Shown here: piece by piece, positions 6,730 through 13,348 of the stretch | Numbering within the stretch: position 1 is the first letter of the stretch | How the letters are laid out: each line of letters begins with the position of its first letter | Origin: Candidatus Epulonipiscium sp. | Lineage (GTDB): Bacteria; Bacillota_A; Clostridia; Lachnospirales; Cellulosilyticaceae | Length of the DNA stretch: 13,561 nt | Direction of reading: 5' to 3' | Assembly (NCBI GenBank): GCA_012841565.1 | Contig: DUUM01000406.1 | Span: 1-13,561 of the forward strand | Notes under the pieces: model-generated | What the model saw: the letters and a program-made list of their open reading frames with translations, nothing else | What the model was told of the DNA's origin: nothing | Databases searched by the model: none | Translations under genes and position numbers: made by a program

Positions 6730-8382
6730 TTAGTCATGGTAATCCACTATCTGCTGTGTAACGATTCCTGCCTTGAACTGTATCTCTAATCTTTCACCTT
6801 TATTGACTTTAATACTCTGGATTAGTCTTCTGACTAAGTCCTCGTCAAACTCCCGTACCTGTAGCCTTACAGTCTTCAAGGTGCTGTTGGTTTCTATTAG
6901 CCGTTCCTCATACCTATCTACTTGCTTTTTCTCCTGTATGAGCCTTGTTTTGGTCTTTTTTAGCTCATTTATTTGTTCTGATATCCTTTTGTATCCATCA
7001 TCAAAATCTTCTGCTAAAACTCCTTGTTTTGCATTTTCTTCAATTAAGGTTAGTATATCTTTTTGTAGGGATTCTATCTTTTCATCATATTCTGCAGGGA
7101 TATATTTTTTTGAGTAGCCACCGATAACCCTGATGACATTCTCCCTAAATGCCCCTATAAAATCTCCACTATCTTCTACTACATTATTTATGGCTACCAT
7201 AATGGTCTCGTGTAGTGGTTCTTCTTTAAGGGTAGGTGAATTTTTACAGGTAGCTTTCGTTCCATTTTTCAGTCTGTTTTCACATCTCCATACAGCACTT
7301 TTTTGTCCATACTTTGACCAGACTTGTCTTCGGTAGGGATGTCCACATTCAACACATACTAGAATTTCTGTCAGTGCATATTTAGAGCTATATTTGCTCT
7401 TTTCTTTTTTCAATTTATTTTCTTTTCTAGCCACTGATGGCTTATGAAGACTGGCACGTCTTGCCTTTTCTTCCTGGACTTTATAAAATATCTCCTTTGG
7501 TATAATACCCTCATGGTTATCTTCAATATAGTATTGTGGTATGACTCCATTATTATTAGCCCTTTCCTTAGTTAGGAAGTCTACGGTATACGTTTTCTGC
7601 ATTAGGGCATCTCCCATATATTTTTCATTCACTAACATTTTTGCTATTGTACCTGGTTGCCATTGATCTTTCCCTGTGACGGTTTTAATTTTATCTTCTT
7701 CTAATGCTCTAGTAATTTCTAATATACTGCTACCCTCTAGATACATTCTAAAAATTCGTTTTACGATCTTAGCTTGTTCAGGTACTATCACTAACTCCTC
7801 ATGCTCATTTTTTGTATATCCCATAAACCTTTTATGGTTGACTGATATAATTCCATTTTCAAATCTTCTTGTTATACCCCATTTTGTATTTTCACTAATG
7901 TTTCGACTTTCTTCCTGAGCCTGACTACTTAAGATAGTAATTAATAATTCACCATTACTTTCTAAGGTGTTGATACCTTCTTTTTCAAAAAATACAGCTA
8001 TATTCTTTTCCTTAAGCTTTCGTATTGCCTGTAATGAATCTACTGTATTTCGTGCAAATCTGCTTACAGATTTTGTTATAACCATATCGATTTTTCCTGC
8101 CATACAATCACCTATCATGGCATTAAAGTCATCCCGTTTTTTTGTATTGGTTGCCGATATACCATCATCTGCATAAATACCTGCCGACGTCCAATTAGGT
8201 GTATCTTTTATCTTATCTGTATAATAAGATACCTGTGCTTGATAGCTACCTTCTTGTTCTTCCAGTGCAGTACTTACCCTACAATAAGCAGCTACCCTTA
8301 ATAATTTTAGTTCTACTCTTATATCTCGATCATAAATAAGCTGTGGTGGTATAACGGCTACATTCTTCTTGGTTCTTACCAT
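6730..8382 (-). CDS. Large serine recombinase, complete (third gene of triplet, 550 aa)
   Basis: This is a site-specific recombinase that cuts DNA through a phosphoserine link. The N-terminal resolvase domain spans about residues 28-175: the nucleophile is Ser37 in AAYCRVST, with conserved arginines in SVSRFARNT (Arg108, Arg111). A Recombinase domain follows at about 180-310. A zinc ribbon has Cys343, Cys346, Cys367 and Cys379, and a coiled coil lies at about 430-500, the region that controls synapsis in this family. Its length is normal for a large serine integrase. The ATG at 8382 follows the previous gene's TAA by two bases, with GAAAGGAT upstream, so it is translated with its neighbours. 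It is clearly paralogous to the first recombinase of the triplet. As the last gene before the presumed element end, it probably takes part in integration and excision. Confidence 0.95.
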   Translation of the reverse strand: MVRTKKNVAVIPPQLIYDRDIRVELKLLRVAAYCRVSTALEEQEGSYQAQVSYYTDKIKDTPNWTSAGIYADDGISATNTKKRDDFNAMIGDCMAGKIDMVITKSVSRFARNTVDSLQAIRKLKEKNIAVFFEKEGINTLESNGELLITILSSQAQEESRNISENTKWGITRRFENGIISVNHKRFMGYTKNEHEELVIVPEQAKIVKRIFRMYLEGSSILEITRALEEDKIKTVTGKDQWQPGTIAKMLVNEKYMGDALMQKTYTVDFLTKERANNNGVIPQYYIEDNHEGIIPKEIFYKVQEEKARRASLHKPSVARKENKLKKEKSKYSSKYALTEILVCVECGHPYRRQVWSKYGQKSAVWRCENRLKNGTKATCKNSPTLKEEPLHETIMVAINNVVEDSGDFIGAFRENVIRVIGGYSKKYIPAEYDEKIESLQKDILTLIEENAKQGVLAEDFDDGYKRISEQINELKKTKTRLIQEKKQVDRYEERLIETNSTLKTVRLQVREFDEDLVRRLIQSIKVNKGERLEIQFKAGIVTQQIVDYHD

Positions 8383-8384
8383 TG

Positions 8385-9302
8385 TTATTCATCCTTTCTT
8401 ATTTCCTCATGATTTTCCTCCATTATTATTCCGTTGATGTATTCCACTTGTATTTTTCCATCTGGATAGATAGTCATCTGTTTTATTATCCTTGTAAATA
8501 ATTCTTCATTAAATTTGGTCAGTGGCTCTTTATCTACTAGCTCTTCCTTCATTTTCTTAGTGTTGTGATCATAGTCATCTATTTTAGAAATACTATAATA
8601 AGCTTCTGCTCTTTTAAATATTAAATCTGCTAGTTCCTTTGAAGAAAATTGTTCTTTACTTTCTAGCTCTTTAATTCGTTCTTCCAACTTTCTAATTTCC
8701 ATTGTCATCTTCGGTGGTTCTTTTTTCTTCTCTTTATCTAGTATCCATATCCTTGACAGAATTTTATTTGTTGCTAATATAAAAACAGTTTCTATATCTT
8801 CTTTGGTTAAAAATAAATTTCTGCAGTATACCCTATTCTGATAGAAGTATCGCTTACATTTCCAATTGCTCTTTTCTGATGGCCTACCTGCATGCCGAGT
8901 ATATTTTCGATAACTCTCCCCACATTCTCCACATTTTAATTGGCTATTAAATACGCTTTGATTTTTCTTATTAATTATCTGTGGGGTTCTACCTAATTTC
9001 TTGTTCCTTGATTTTCTTCTATGCTGTGTTGATTCAAATGTTTCATTATCTATAATCTGAGAATACATGTCATCTCCCAAGTATTTCGTGTTTTCTAATA
9101 TTCTTCCTACAGAGCCATGGCTCCAACTTGGCTTATTATTTGCATTAAGGAACCCTGTTGTTGTTAGTTCTTTTGCTATGGCATATAATGATGCTCCATT
9201 TAAATAATCATTAAATATCTTTTGGATTACCTTTACCTTTTGAGTATCCAGAACTATCTTGCCATCTTCTAGCTTATAACCTATTGGCATATGTCTTTGC
9301 AT
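8385..9302 (-). CDS. Recombinase-like protein lacking the catalytic domain (second of triplet, 305 aa)
   Basis: The protein begins directly in a Recombinase (PF07508-type) DNA-binding domain, MPIGYKLEDGKIVLDTQKVK, at residues 5 to about 100. A zinc ribbon (Cys124, Cys127, Cys149, Cys160) and a charged coiled coil (about 198-262) follow. The 150 or so residues with the nucleophilic serine and catalytic arginines are absent, so it cannot cut DNA by the serine mechanism. This does not look like random decay. The ATG at 9302 lies two bases after the stop of the preceding recombinase, with an AGGGAGGGGGG site about 12 bases upstream in that gene's last codons, and the frame is intact to the TAA at 8385. 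A DNA-binding accessory subunit, directionality factor or competitor of the other two recombinases is plausible. A second ATG at 9290 is an alternative start. Confidence 0.9.
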   Translation of the reverse strand: MQRHMPIGYKLEDGKIVLDTQKVKVIQKIFNDYLNGASLYAIAKELTTTGFLNANNKPSWSHGSVGRILENTKYLGDDMYSQIIDNETFESTQHRRKSRNKKLGRTPQIINKKNQSVFNSQLKCGECGESYRKYTRHAGRPSEKSNWKCKRYFYQNRVYCRNLFLTKEDIETVFILATNKILSRIWILDKEKKKEPPKMTMEIRKLEERIKELESKEQFSSKELADLIFKRAEAYYSISKIDDYDHNTKKMKEELVDKEPLTKFNEELFTRIIKQMTIYPDGKIQVEYINGIIMEENHEEIRKDE

Positions 9303-9304
9303 AT

Positions 9305-10903
9305 CTAATCATCCCCCCTCCCTACACTCTCTGTAAGTTCCAATGAATTATTTAGTCTAAACGTAATTTCATAGTCTTTTCCTATGATGATTTGATTTAC
9401 TGTACGACTAAATATATTTTCATCGTAGTCTTCCATAATCTCTGGGTTATCCTTTATAATGTCAAGTAATCGCAAAGTTCCTTCAATCTCTTTTTCAAAC
9501 CCACTGTTATCAAGAAGTTGGTTTCTCTTTTTCCTAGTCATTTCAATCTCTGTTGTTAAGGCATTTTGTCTTTCTATAAAAATAGCAGGGTCAATATACC
9601 CTTTCGATACGACTCTACTTAGGATATGACCCTGCTCTGTTAATTCCATTATTTTGTTGTTTAACGCTTTTAATTCTTCTTCCTGCTCTTCATTGCTTCT
9701 TAACCTTTTTAAAGATTCTAATAGTGGATATAGGATATCTGTATGATTGGTCATTAGTTTATTCCACATCGTTAAGAAGGCTTCTTTTATAATGTCATCC
9801 CTAACGGCTTTCATACTACATTTTTCTATCTCTCTTATATGCTGAATGCATGACCACTGAACTTTCTCATAAGGTTTTCCAATATAAATCTTTTGTCTTC
9901 TGAAAGTACTTCCACATTCATTACAAATAATTTTACTACTGAATGCGTATCTATTCTGGGATTTGCCACTATCATCAGCTCCTGCTTGCTTTCTCCGATA
10001 TTCATAAATCTCTCGGACTATCTGCCCTTCTTCTTTTGTAATAATGGGTTCATGATTATTTTCAATAAAATACTGAGGCAATTCCCCCTTATTAACTTTT
10101 CTTTCAAAGGGAAGTACCTCAGTTGTATATGTTTTTTGTAATAATAAATTTCCTTCATAAATAGGATTTTGTAAAATTTCATGTACTACATTATGTCGCC
10201 ATTCTTCTGCTGATCTTATAGTTGGTATATGATCTTCATTTAAGCCCCTAGCTATTACATAAGCACCTTTACCATTTAGGTATTCTGTGAAAATTCTTCG
10301 GATTACTTTAGCCTCACCCTCCTCGATAATTAGTTCTCCATCTTCATCCTTGGTATAGCCATAGGCAGGGGTACTTAATTTATATGTTCCATCTTTAAAT
10401 CTTTTCTTGATTGCCCATTTACTGTTGGTAGAGATATTCTCTGATTCTCCCTGTGCAAGGGAACTTAATATCGTTAGCATCATCTCACTTTTTTCGGATA
10501 GGGTATTAATATTTTCCTTTTCAAAATATACGCTTATTCCAAGTGATTTTAGTTTTCTTATTGCTTTAATGCTGTCTACCGTATTTCTAGCAAACCTTGT
10601 GACTGATTTAGTAATGATCATATCAATCTTACCATCCACGCAGTCTTTCATCATCTGTGAAAACTCATCTCGCTTTTTTAACTGTGTCCCACTTTTACCC
10701 TCATCAGCGTAAATTCCTGCATATTCCCAGTCATCTCTTTTTCCTATATAACTCTTATAATACTCTACCTGATAATAAAAGGAATCCTGTTGCTCTCTTG
10801 AATCTGTACTGACTCTTGCATAGGCACATACTCTTTTTTTAGGCTGTAATTCTAATATGACTTTTTGGTGTACAGGCTCTATTTTCCTTACTTTCTTTGC
10901 CAT
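9305..10903 (-). CDS. Large serine recombinase, complete (first of triplet, 532 aa)
   Basis: The resolvase domain covers about residues 23-170. The nucleophile is Ser32 in CAYARVST, and SVTRFARNT supplies Arg103 and Arg106. The Recombinase domain is at about 175-310, the zinc ribbon has Cys327, Cys330, Cys352 and Cys362, and a long coiled coil lies at about 400-465. It starts at ATG 10903 behind a textbook site, AAAGGAGGACAAATC. It resembles the 550-aa recombinase closely (for example KIDMxITKSVxRFARNTVDS), which points to an old duplication. Triplets of adjacent serine recombinases are known from integrative conjugative elements of Firmicutes, where they replace a single integrase. The frames of all three genes in the triplet are intact. 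Confidence 0.95.
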   Translation of the reverse strand: MAKKVRKIEPVHQKVILELQPKKRVCAYARVSTDSREQQDSFYYQVEYYKSYIGKRDDWEYAGIYADEGKSGTQLKKRDEFSQMMKDCVDGKIDMIITKSVTRFARNTVDSIKAIRKLKSLGISVYFEKENINTLSEKSEMMLTILSSLAQGESENISTNSKWAIKKRFKDGTYKLSTPAYGYTKDEDGELIIEEGEAKVIRRIFTEYLNGKGAYVIARGLNEDHIPTIRSAEEWRHNVVHEILQNPIYEGNLLLQKTYTTEVLPFERKVNKGELPQYFIENNHEPIITKEEGQIVREIYEYRRKQAGADDSGKSQNRYAFSSKIICNECGSTFRRQKIYIGKPYEKVQWSCIQHIREIEKCSMKAVRDDIIKEAFLTMWNKLMTNHTDILYPLLESLKRLRSNEEQEEELKALNNKIMELTEQGHILSRVVSKGYIDPAIFIERQNALTTEIEMTRKKRNQLLDNSGFEKEIEGTLRLLDIIKDNPEIMEDYDENIFSRTVNQIIIGKDYEITFRLNNSLELTESVGRGDD

Positions 10904-10981
10904 GATTTGTCCTCCTTTCTTGTAGAATTTTAGTTCCTGTTAGCAACATACACTACCACAAGAAATCTAGTATAGCTAGTG

Positions 10982-11146
10982 TTATGACGCATATACTTTC
11001 GCAAGTTCTGGTGAAAAGGTCTGACGGTTTAATTCATCGATTTCTCCATATTCTTCATCTGTTATAATCCCCCTATTAAGTAATATGTTTAGCAGTTTTA
11101 CAGCCATTTTATATTCTACTTCTTTAGATAATTGCTCCTTTGTCAT
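10982..11146 (-). CDS. SHOCT-domain small protein (54 aa)
   Basis: The frame runs from ATG 11146 to TAA 10982 behind GGAGGGTGAG. The protein starts MTKEQLSKEVEYKMAVKLLN and has the short helical SHOCT pattern, LLNRGIITDEEYGEIDELN, followed by RQTFSPELAKVY. SHOCT proteins are tiny modules thought to mediate oligomerisation, and they commonly precede serine recombinase genes in clostridial elements. Its start overlaps the stop of the 51-aa gene (TAATG), and the first recombinase follows 78 bases later, so it belongs to the recombinase operon. It may help assemble or control the recombinases, but that is inference. Confidence 0.82.
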   Translation of the reverse strand: MTKEQLSKEVEYKMAVKLLNILLNRGIITDEEYGEIDELNRQTFSPELAKVYAS

Positions 11147-11301
11147 TACTCACCCTCCACTCTGCATGATTTTTTTACATATTTTCTATAATAATTGATT
11201 CCATGTATTTCTATTTTTACTGTTATAAGTATTCTTTTTCGCATCTTCTTTAATATCACAAAAATAGGGACCACCTTATTTGCTAAAAACATATATAACA
11301 T
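11146..11301 (-). CDS. Small basic protein of unknown function (51 aa), first gene of recombinase operon
   Basis: An open frame runs from ATG 11301 to a TAA whose last A is the first base of the SHOCT start codon (TAATG), a sign of coupled translation. The protein begins MLYMFLANKVVPIFVILKKM and continues RKRILITVKIEIHGINYYRK to the end VEGE. The hydrophobic start followed by Lys/Arg and a beta-strand-like centre gives it a strongly basic charge. It could bind nucleic acid or a membrane, as small excisionase-like or regulatory proteins do, but no family is recognisable. AAGG lies 4 bases before the ATG, a mediocre site. Alternative starts are ATG 11292, GTG 11259 or ATG 11244. The overlap with SHOCT is the best evidence that it is real. 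Confidence 0.55.
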   Translation of the reverse strand: MLYMFLANKVVPIFVILKKMRKRILITVKIEIHGINYYRKYVKKSCRVEGE

Positions 11302-11398
11302 CTTGCCTTAAATAGGCGATCCCCATTGCTTCTAATATTAAAATAATACATATTAATATTTTGTGTTGTACTTAGACACTACTATCCCCAACACACAA

Positions 11399-11417
11399 AG
11401 CCTTTCAAAAAGGCTTA
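11399..11417 (-). terminator. Weak terminator-like hairpin after the leader micro-ORF
   Basis: AAGCCTTT and AAAGGCTT form a perfect 8-bp stem with a 3-base loop. In minus-strand RNA it is followed by TGTGTGTT rather than a clean T-run, so termination would be partial. It lies 10 bases after the micro-ORF stop codon and about 100 bases before the 51-aa gene, which is the right position for an attenuator. Confidence 0.4.
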
Positions 11418-11426
11418 TAGGGCGAT

Positions 11427-11459
11427 TACATAAACTGAAGTTGGTTAGACTTCATCATA
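11427..11459 (-). CDS. Leader-peptide-like micro-ORF (10 aa)
   Basis: A near-perfect GGAGGTGA (11474-11467) stands 7 bases before ATG 11459, which opens the 10-codon frame MMKSNQLQFM ended by TAA. An in-frame ATG at 11465 is too close to the site. Such a strong ribosome binding site on such a short frame, followed by a hairpin, is the usual layout of a leader peptide whose translation controls downstream genes. Whether ribosomes use it is not known from the sequence. Confidence 0.45.
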
Positions 11460-11801
11460 GGCATTTCACCTCCATTGGGATGTCTGTGGCTAGGCAGAAG
11501 TATCATTATAGGCTGATAAGGTTTATGGCGAACAATCTACCACAGATTGTTTTTTGGAACAGATGGGTACCGCTTAGCACCTTAAATGGCCGACTTTGAT
11601 AAAAACAGAAAGAAAAACATCTGCTTCTACAGGTGGTCATGGCGCATCTTCCATTGTCGCTTGTCCATTTCTGGCTTATCAGCTAATGTATTTATGAAAT
11701 CGGATATTTAATTTTCAAGGTACAAATCAGGGGATAAAAAAGATCCCCTCACTGTGTAGGCAGCGAGAAGACCTTTTTGACAACCATTTTTGAAAAAAGC
11801 T

Positions 11802-12275
11802 TTATATTTCTTTCAAAATTCTTTTAATCTTAATTAATCTTTTGGATATAGCATTTTGTGAACAGTGCATTTTTCTTGCAATTTCACGCTGTGAATAGCC
11901 TTCCATTGCAATTAAAGTTAAAAGCTCCAACTCATCATCATTTAATTTCTTTAGCCTCACTGCCAATGCAACATCCGAAATAGTATCTATCCAAGCAAAA
12001 CGTCCTGCAAATTCTTTTTCATCAAAATGTGTTGATAATGACACAAATCTTTGAAACAGATTAGAACGTGTCTTTGCGTTTTCCTCATCTATTTCTTCTT
12101 CTGGAAATGCTTGTACATGATTTGCATAGTTTCTTCTCATGCGAAACCAACTCCAGTCAAAATCATATAGTTCCTGTATTGCTTCTTCTGTCATTCCTGC
12201 TTGGGTGTATTGCTCACGAAGTTTGTTCCATTCCTTATCAAATATAAATTTTTCCCTACCGTAATTAAAACTCAT
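11802..12275 (-). CDS. Sigma-70 region-4-like regulator of a mobile element (157 aa)
   Basis: The C-terminal third (LAVRLKKLNDDELELLTLIA, then GYSQREIARKMHCSQNAISK) is a sigma-70 region-4-type helix-turn-helix for -35 DNA binding. The N-terminal part (MSFNYGREKFIFDKEWNKLR) is helical and charged and shows no clear region 2, so it may act as a regulator rather than as a full sigma factor. Proteins of this kind sit next to the integration module in Tn1549-like clostridial elements. Start choice: GGAGGG lies 7 bases before ATG 12275 and 4 before ATG 12278. The frame stays open to an ATG at 12374 with a GGGTGA site, which would add 33 residues (MKKSKAGLGFRCRSPPFLIF and so on) rich in Lys, Arg and Phe. 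That longer form cannot be excluded. Confidence 0.85.
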   Translation of the reverse strand: MSFNYGREKFIFDKEWNKLREQYTQAGMTEEAIQELYDFDWSWFRMRRNYANHVQAFPEEEIDEENAKTRSNLFQRFVSLSTHFDEKEFAGRFAWIDTISDVALAVRLKKLNDDELELLTLIAMEGYSQREIARKMHCSQNAISKRLIKIKRILKEI

Positions 12276-12289
12276 CATTTTTCCCTCCA

Positions 12290-12327
12290 TTTTCTGATTT
12301 TTATAAGTGAATATAAATATCAGAAAA
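12290..12327 (-). promoter_or_regulatory. Long hairpin directly upstream of the sigma-like gene's ribosome binding site
   Basis: On the minus strand TTTTCTGATATTTATA (12327-12312) pairs with TATAAAAATCAGAAAA (12305-12290) except for one A-A mismatch, leaving a 6-base loop. The GGAGGG ribosome binding site begins 2 bases after the stem, so folding could affect initiation. If transcripts start upstream of 12374, this segment is also in-frame coding for the extended N-terminus, so the two starts may be alternatives. Confidence 0.5.
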
Positions 12328-12393
12328 GGCGGGGAACGGCATCTAAAACCTAAACCAGCTTTTGACTTTTTCATGTTTCACCCAGTTTTGGGG

Positions 12394-12434
12394 TAAAAAA
12401 AGCTAGGAATAACAAAAAAATGTTATTCCTAGCT
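12394..12434 (-). terminator. Strong intrinsic terminator upstream of the sigma-like gene
   Basis: AGCTAGGAATAAC (12434-12422) pairs perfectly over 13 bp with GTTATTCCTAGCT (12413-12401), and TTTTTTT follows at 12401-12395 in minus-strand RNA. It separates transcription of the ABC remnant from the sigma-like gene, so the latter must have its own promoter within 12279-12394 or rely on readthrough. Confidence 0.85.
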
Positions 12435-12462
12435 CTTAATTACTGAAATTAGAAAAATGGGT

Positions 12463-12501
12463 AAACAATAACCCCAACACAAAATGTCGAGGTTATTGTT
12501 T
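12463..12501 (-). other. 16-bp RNA hairpin between the ABC remnant and the terminator
   Basis: AAACAATAACCTCGAC (12501-12486) pairs with GTTGGGGTTATTGTTT (12478-12463), using two G-U pairs that exist only in minus-strand RNA, around a 7-base loop. No T-run follows at once (ACCCATTTTTC). With the stronger terminator just downstream it forms a tandem pair. It may be an older terminator of the decayed ABC gene. The rest of 12435-12558 shows nothing I recognise. Confidence 0.5.
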
Positions 12502-12558
12502 CATATTTAATTTTATTCGATTAGTTTTATCATTGGTATATCATTTCATCCGTTGAAG

Positions 12559-12807
12559 TTATTCAGTAAACATATTCAAGTCTGATTTACTCAGTTTGCT
12601 TTTTTCTTGCTCATATATTTTTCAATGCTCATCTCTTATTGTTGTAGTTAAAACTTTTCCATTATCCATATAAGTATTTGTATCACAAAGTTTTTCTATA
12701 TCATCTTTAATAATATCAGTAGCTATCAAAATAGTTACTCCTTCATCTGCAAGCTTTCTAAGAATACTACGTATATTATTCGTAGCTAACGAATCAAGCC
12801 CATTCAT
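12559..12807 (-). pseudogene. BcrA-like ABC transporter ATPase, C-terminal remnant
   Basis: The frame starts in the middle of an ATPase domain: MNGLDSLATNNIRSIL is the D-loop region that should follow the Walker B DEP. GVTILIATDIIKDDIEKLCD comes next, where the switch His of a working ATPase (usually ATH) is replaced and one residue seems added. DNGKVLTTTIRDEH then ends at TGA (12621-12619), but the same frame continues KIYEQEKSKLSKSDLNMFTE to TAA 12559, a plausible natural C-terminus. Walker A and the signature motif are missing; the 5' side is replaced by IS66-derived and unassigned sequence. The truncation, lost His and nonsense codon together show a dead gene, once probably an ABC-2-type exporter ATPase of the bacitracin-resistance kind. 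Confidence 0.8.
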
Positions 12808-13122
12808 AAGTCGATTTCTCCAGCCAGAAGTCTGTTGCCAGAACTTTTTCTTTTGCTCAGTTTATCATTACTTGGTATGTATATTTTAGCCTTGCCTAGT
12901 TCAATTTTTATATGGGCATTTGCTTTACCCGATGTGAGTTCTGGTTGTTTAAGATCCTTTTCAGCCACTTTAATACCATGGAATACGGGAGGATTATCTT
13001 TCGATGATAATAGAGCTGATGGGATTTTATATTATTTTCCTTACAAAATTTCACTATAGTTCCTTCGAGGAAGAAAACTTATTTAGGATATCTAGCCAGT
13101 TTACCTGTATTTTATTTTCCAA
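12804..13122 (-). pseudogene. tnpA: IS66-family accessory gene tnpA, frameshifted and truncated
   Basis: Three frames carry parts of one protein. From TTG 13122 (GGAG 8 bases upstream), MENKIQVNWLDILNKF stops early at TAG. In a second frame, GTIVKFCKENNIKSHQLYYH follows, the helix-turn-helix-like segment typical of IS66 TnpA. In a third frame, DNPPVFHGIKVAEKDLKQPE leads into HIKIELGKAKIYIPSNDK, the TnpA C-terminal strand pattern. Family resemblance ends near 12861. The last 18 codons to TGA 12804 look foreign. Two frameshifts in one direction and loss of the end make it nonfunctional. TnpB and TnpC are absent. Confidence 0.7.
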
Positions 13123-13205
13123 ACGTATCACTCCAATAAGATTATTTACTATTAGTTTAGCAAGATTTATTAGAGGATACTAGGCGGGGATTCTTTGACG
13201 CTTAC
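12861..13205 (-). mobile_element. Left-end remnant of an IS66-family insertion sequence
   Basis: The remnant comprises a terminal repeat, a short leader and a broken tnpA, about 345 bp of an element that normally exceeds 2 kb. The outer end begins GTAAGCG, as IS66 family ends begin GTAA. The inner end is lost at the junction with the BcrA-like remnant. It separates two unrelated ABC ATPase fragments, so its insertion and later deletion probably removed what once lay between them. Confidence 0.65.
13183..13205 (-). repeat. IS66-type terminal inverted repeat (one end)
   Basis: Read inward on the minus strand the end is GTAAGCGTCAAAGAATCCCC, then GCC. IS66 elements make 8-bp target duplications; the outer flank here is TGATAGAA. 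No second end or matching duplication is in the window. Confidence 0.6.
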
Positions 13206-13239
13206 TTCTATCATTATAGATAGTGATTTTTCACACTTC

Positions 13240-13277
13240 AAAAATCAAAAAGCATCTAGAATGAACATTCTAAATGC
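13240..13277 (-). terminator. Intrinsic terminator after the MacB/LolD-type ATPase
   Basis: GCATTTAGAA (13277-13268) pairs with TTCTAGATGC (13261-13252) through 10 bp including one T-G wobble, followed by TTTTTGATTTTTG in minus-strand RNA. It lies about 70 bases after the ATPase stop codon and just outside the insertion sequence end. Confidence 0.7.
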
Positions 13278-13348
13278 CTATACATTTTCAGTCAGAGGCC
13301 TGACCTCCTTAATTTTCTACAGTCATGTCCTATCGTTAACTACCTGCT

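Larger units (their letters stand above)
11302..11801 (-). promoter_or_regulatory. Structured leader region of the recombinase operon
   Basis: These 500 bases between the sigma-like gene and the recombinase operon hold no long gene but much structure on the minus strand. An AGGGGAT/ATCCCCT hairpin lies near 11735-11755. A perfect 8-bp hairpin, AACAATCT/AGATTGTT with a 5-base loop, is at 11551-11531. A micro-ORF with a strong ribosome binding site is at 11459-11427. A hairpin AAGCCTTT/AAAGGCTT is at 11417-11399. A TGTGTTG/CAACACA pair follows just downstream and could compete with the last hairpin. A second short frame, MDKRQWKMRHDHL, lies near 11660. The arrangement resembles attenuation leaders such as the one ahead of tet(M) in Tn916. 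No promoter with both good boxes was found. It may be a conserved element-borne RNA; I cannot assign it to a named family. Confidence 0.5.

Noticed and set aside
6773..7117. Plus-strand 114-codon frame with membrane-like segments
   Set aside because: Antisense shadow of the recombinase coiled-coil region; no start signals.
11531..11551. Plus-strand intrinsic terminator (hairpin followed by Ts)
   Set aside because: No gene is transcribed in that direction in this region; the hairpin fits better as part of the minus-strand leader.
11363..11599. Plus-strand 78-codon frame in the leader region
   Set aside because: No ribosome binding site, no recognisable sequence, and it lies opposite a structured minus-strand leader.
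12835..13059. Plus-strand frame starting MPELFLLLSLSLLGMYILAL, like a signal peptide
   Set aside because: It is the antisense of the degraded IS66 tnpA; the hydrophobic look comes from the complementary strand of a Lys/Ile-rich gene.
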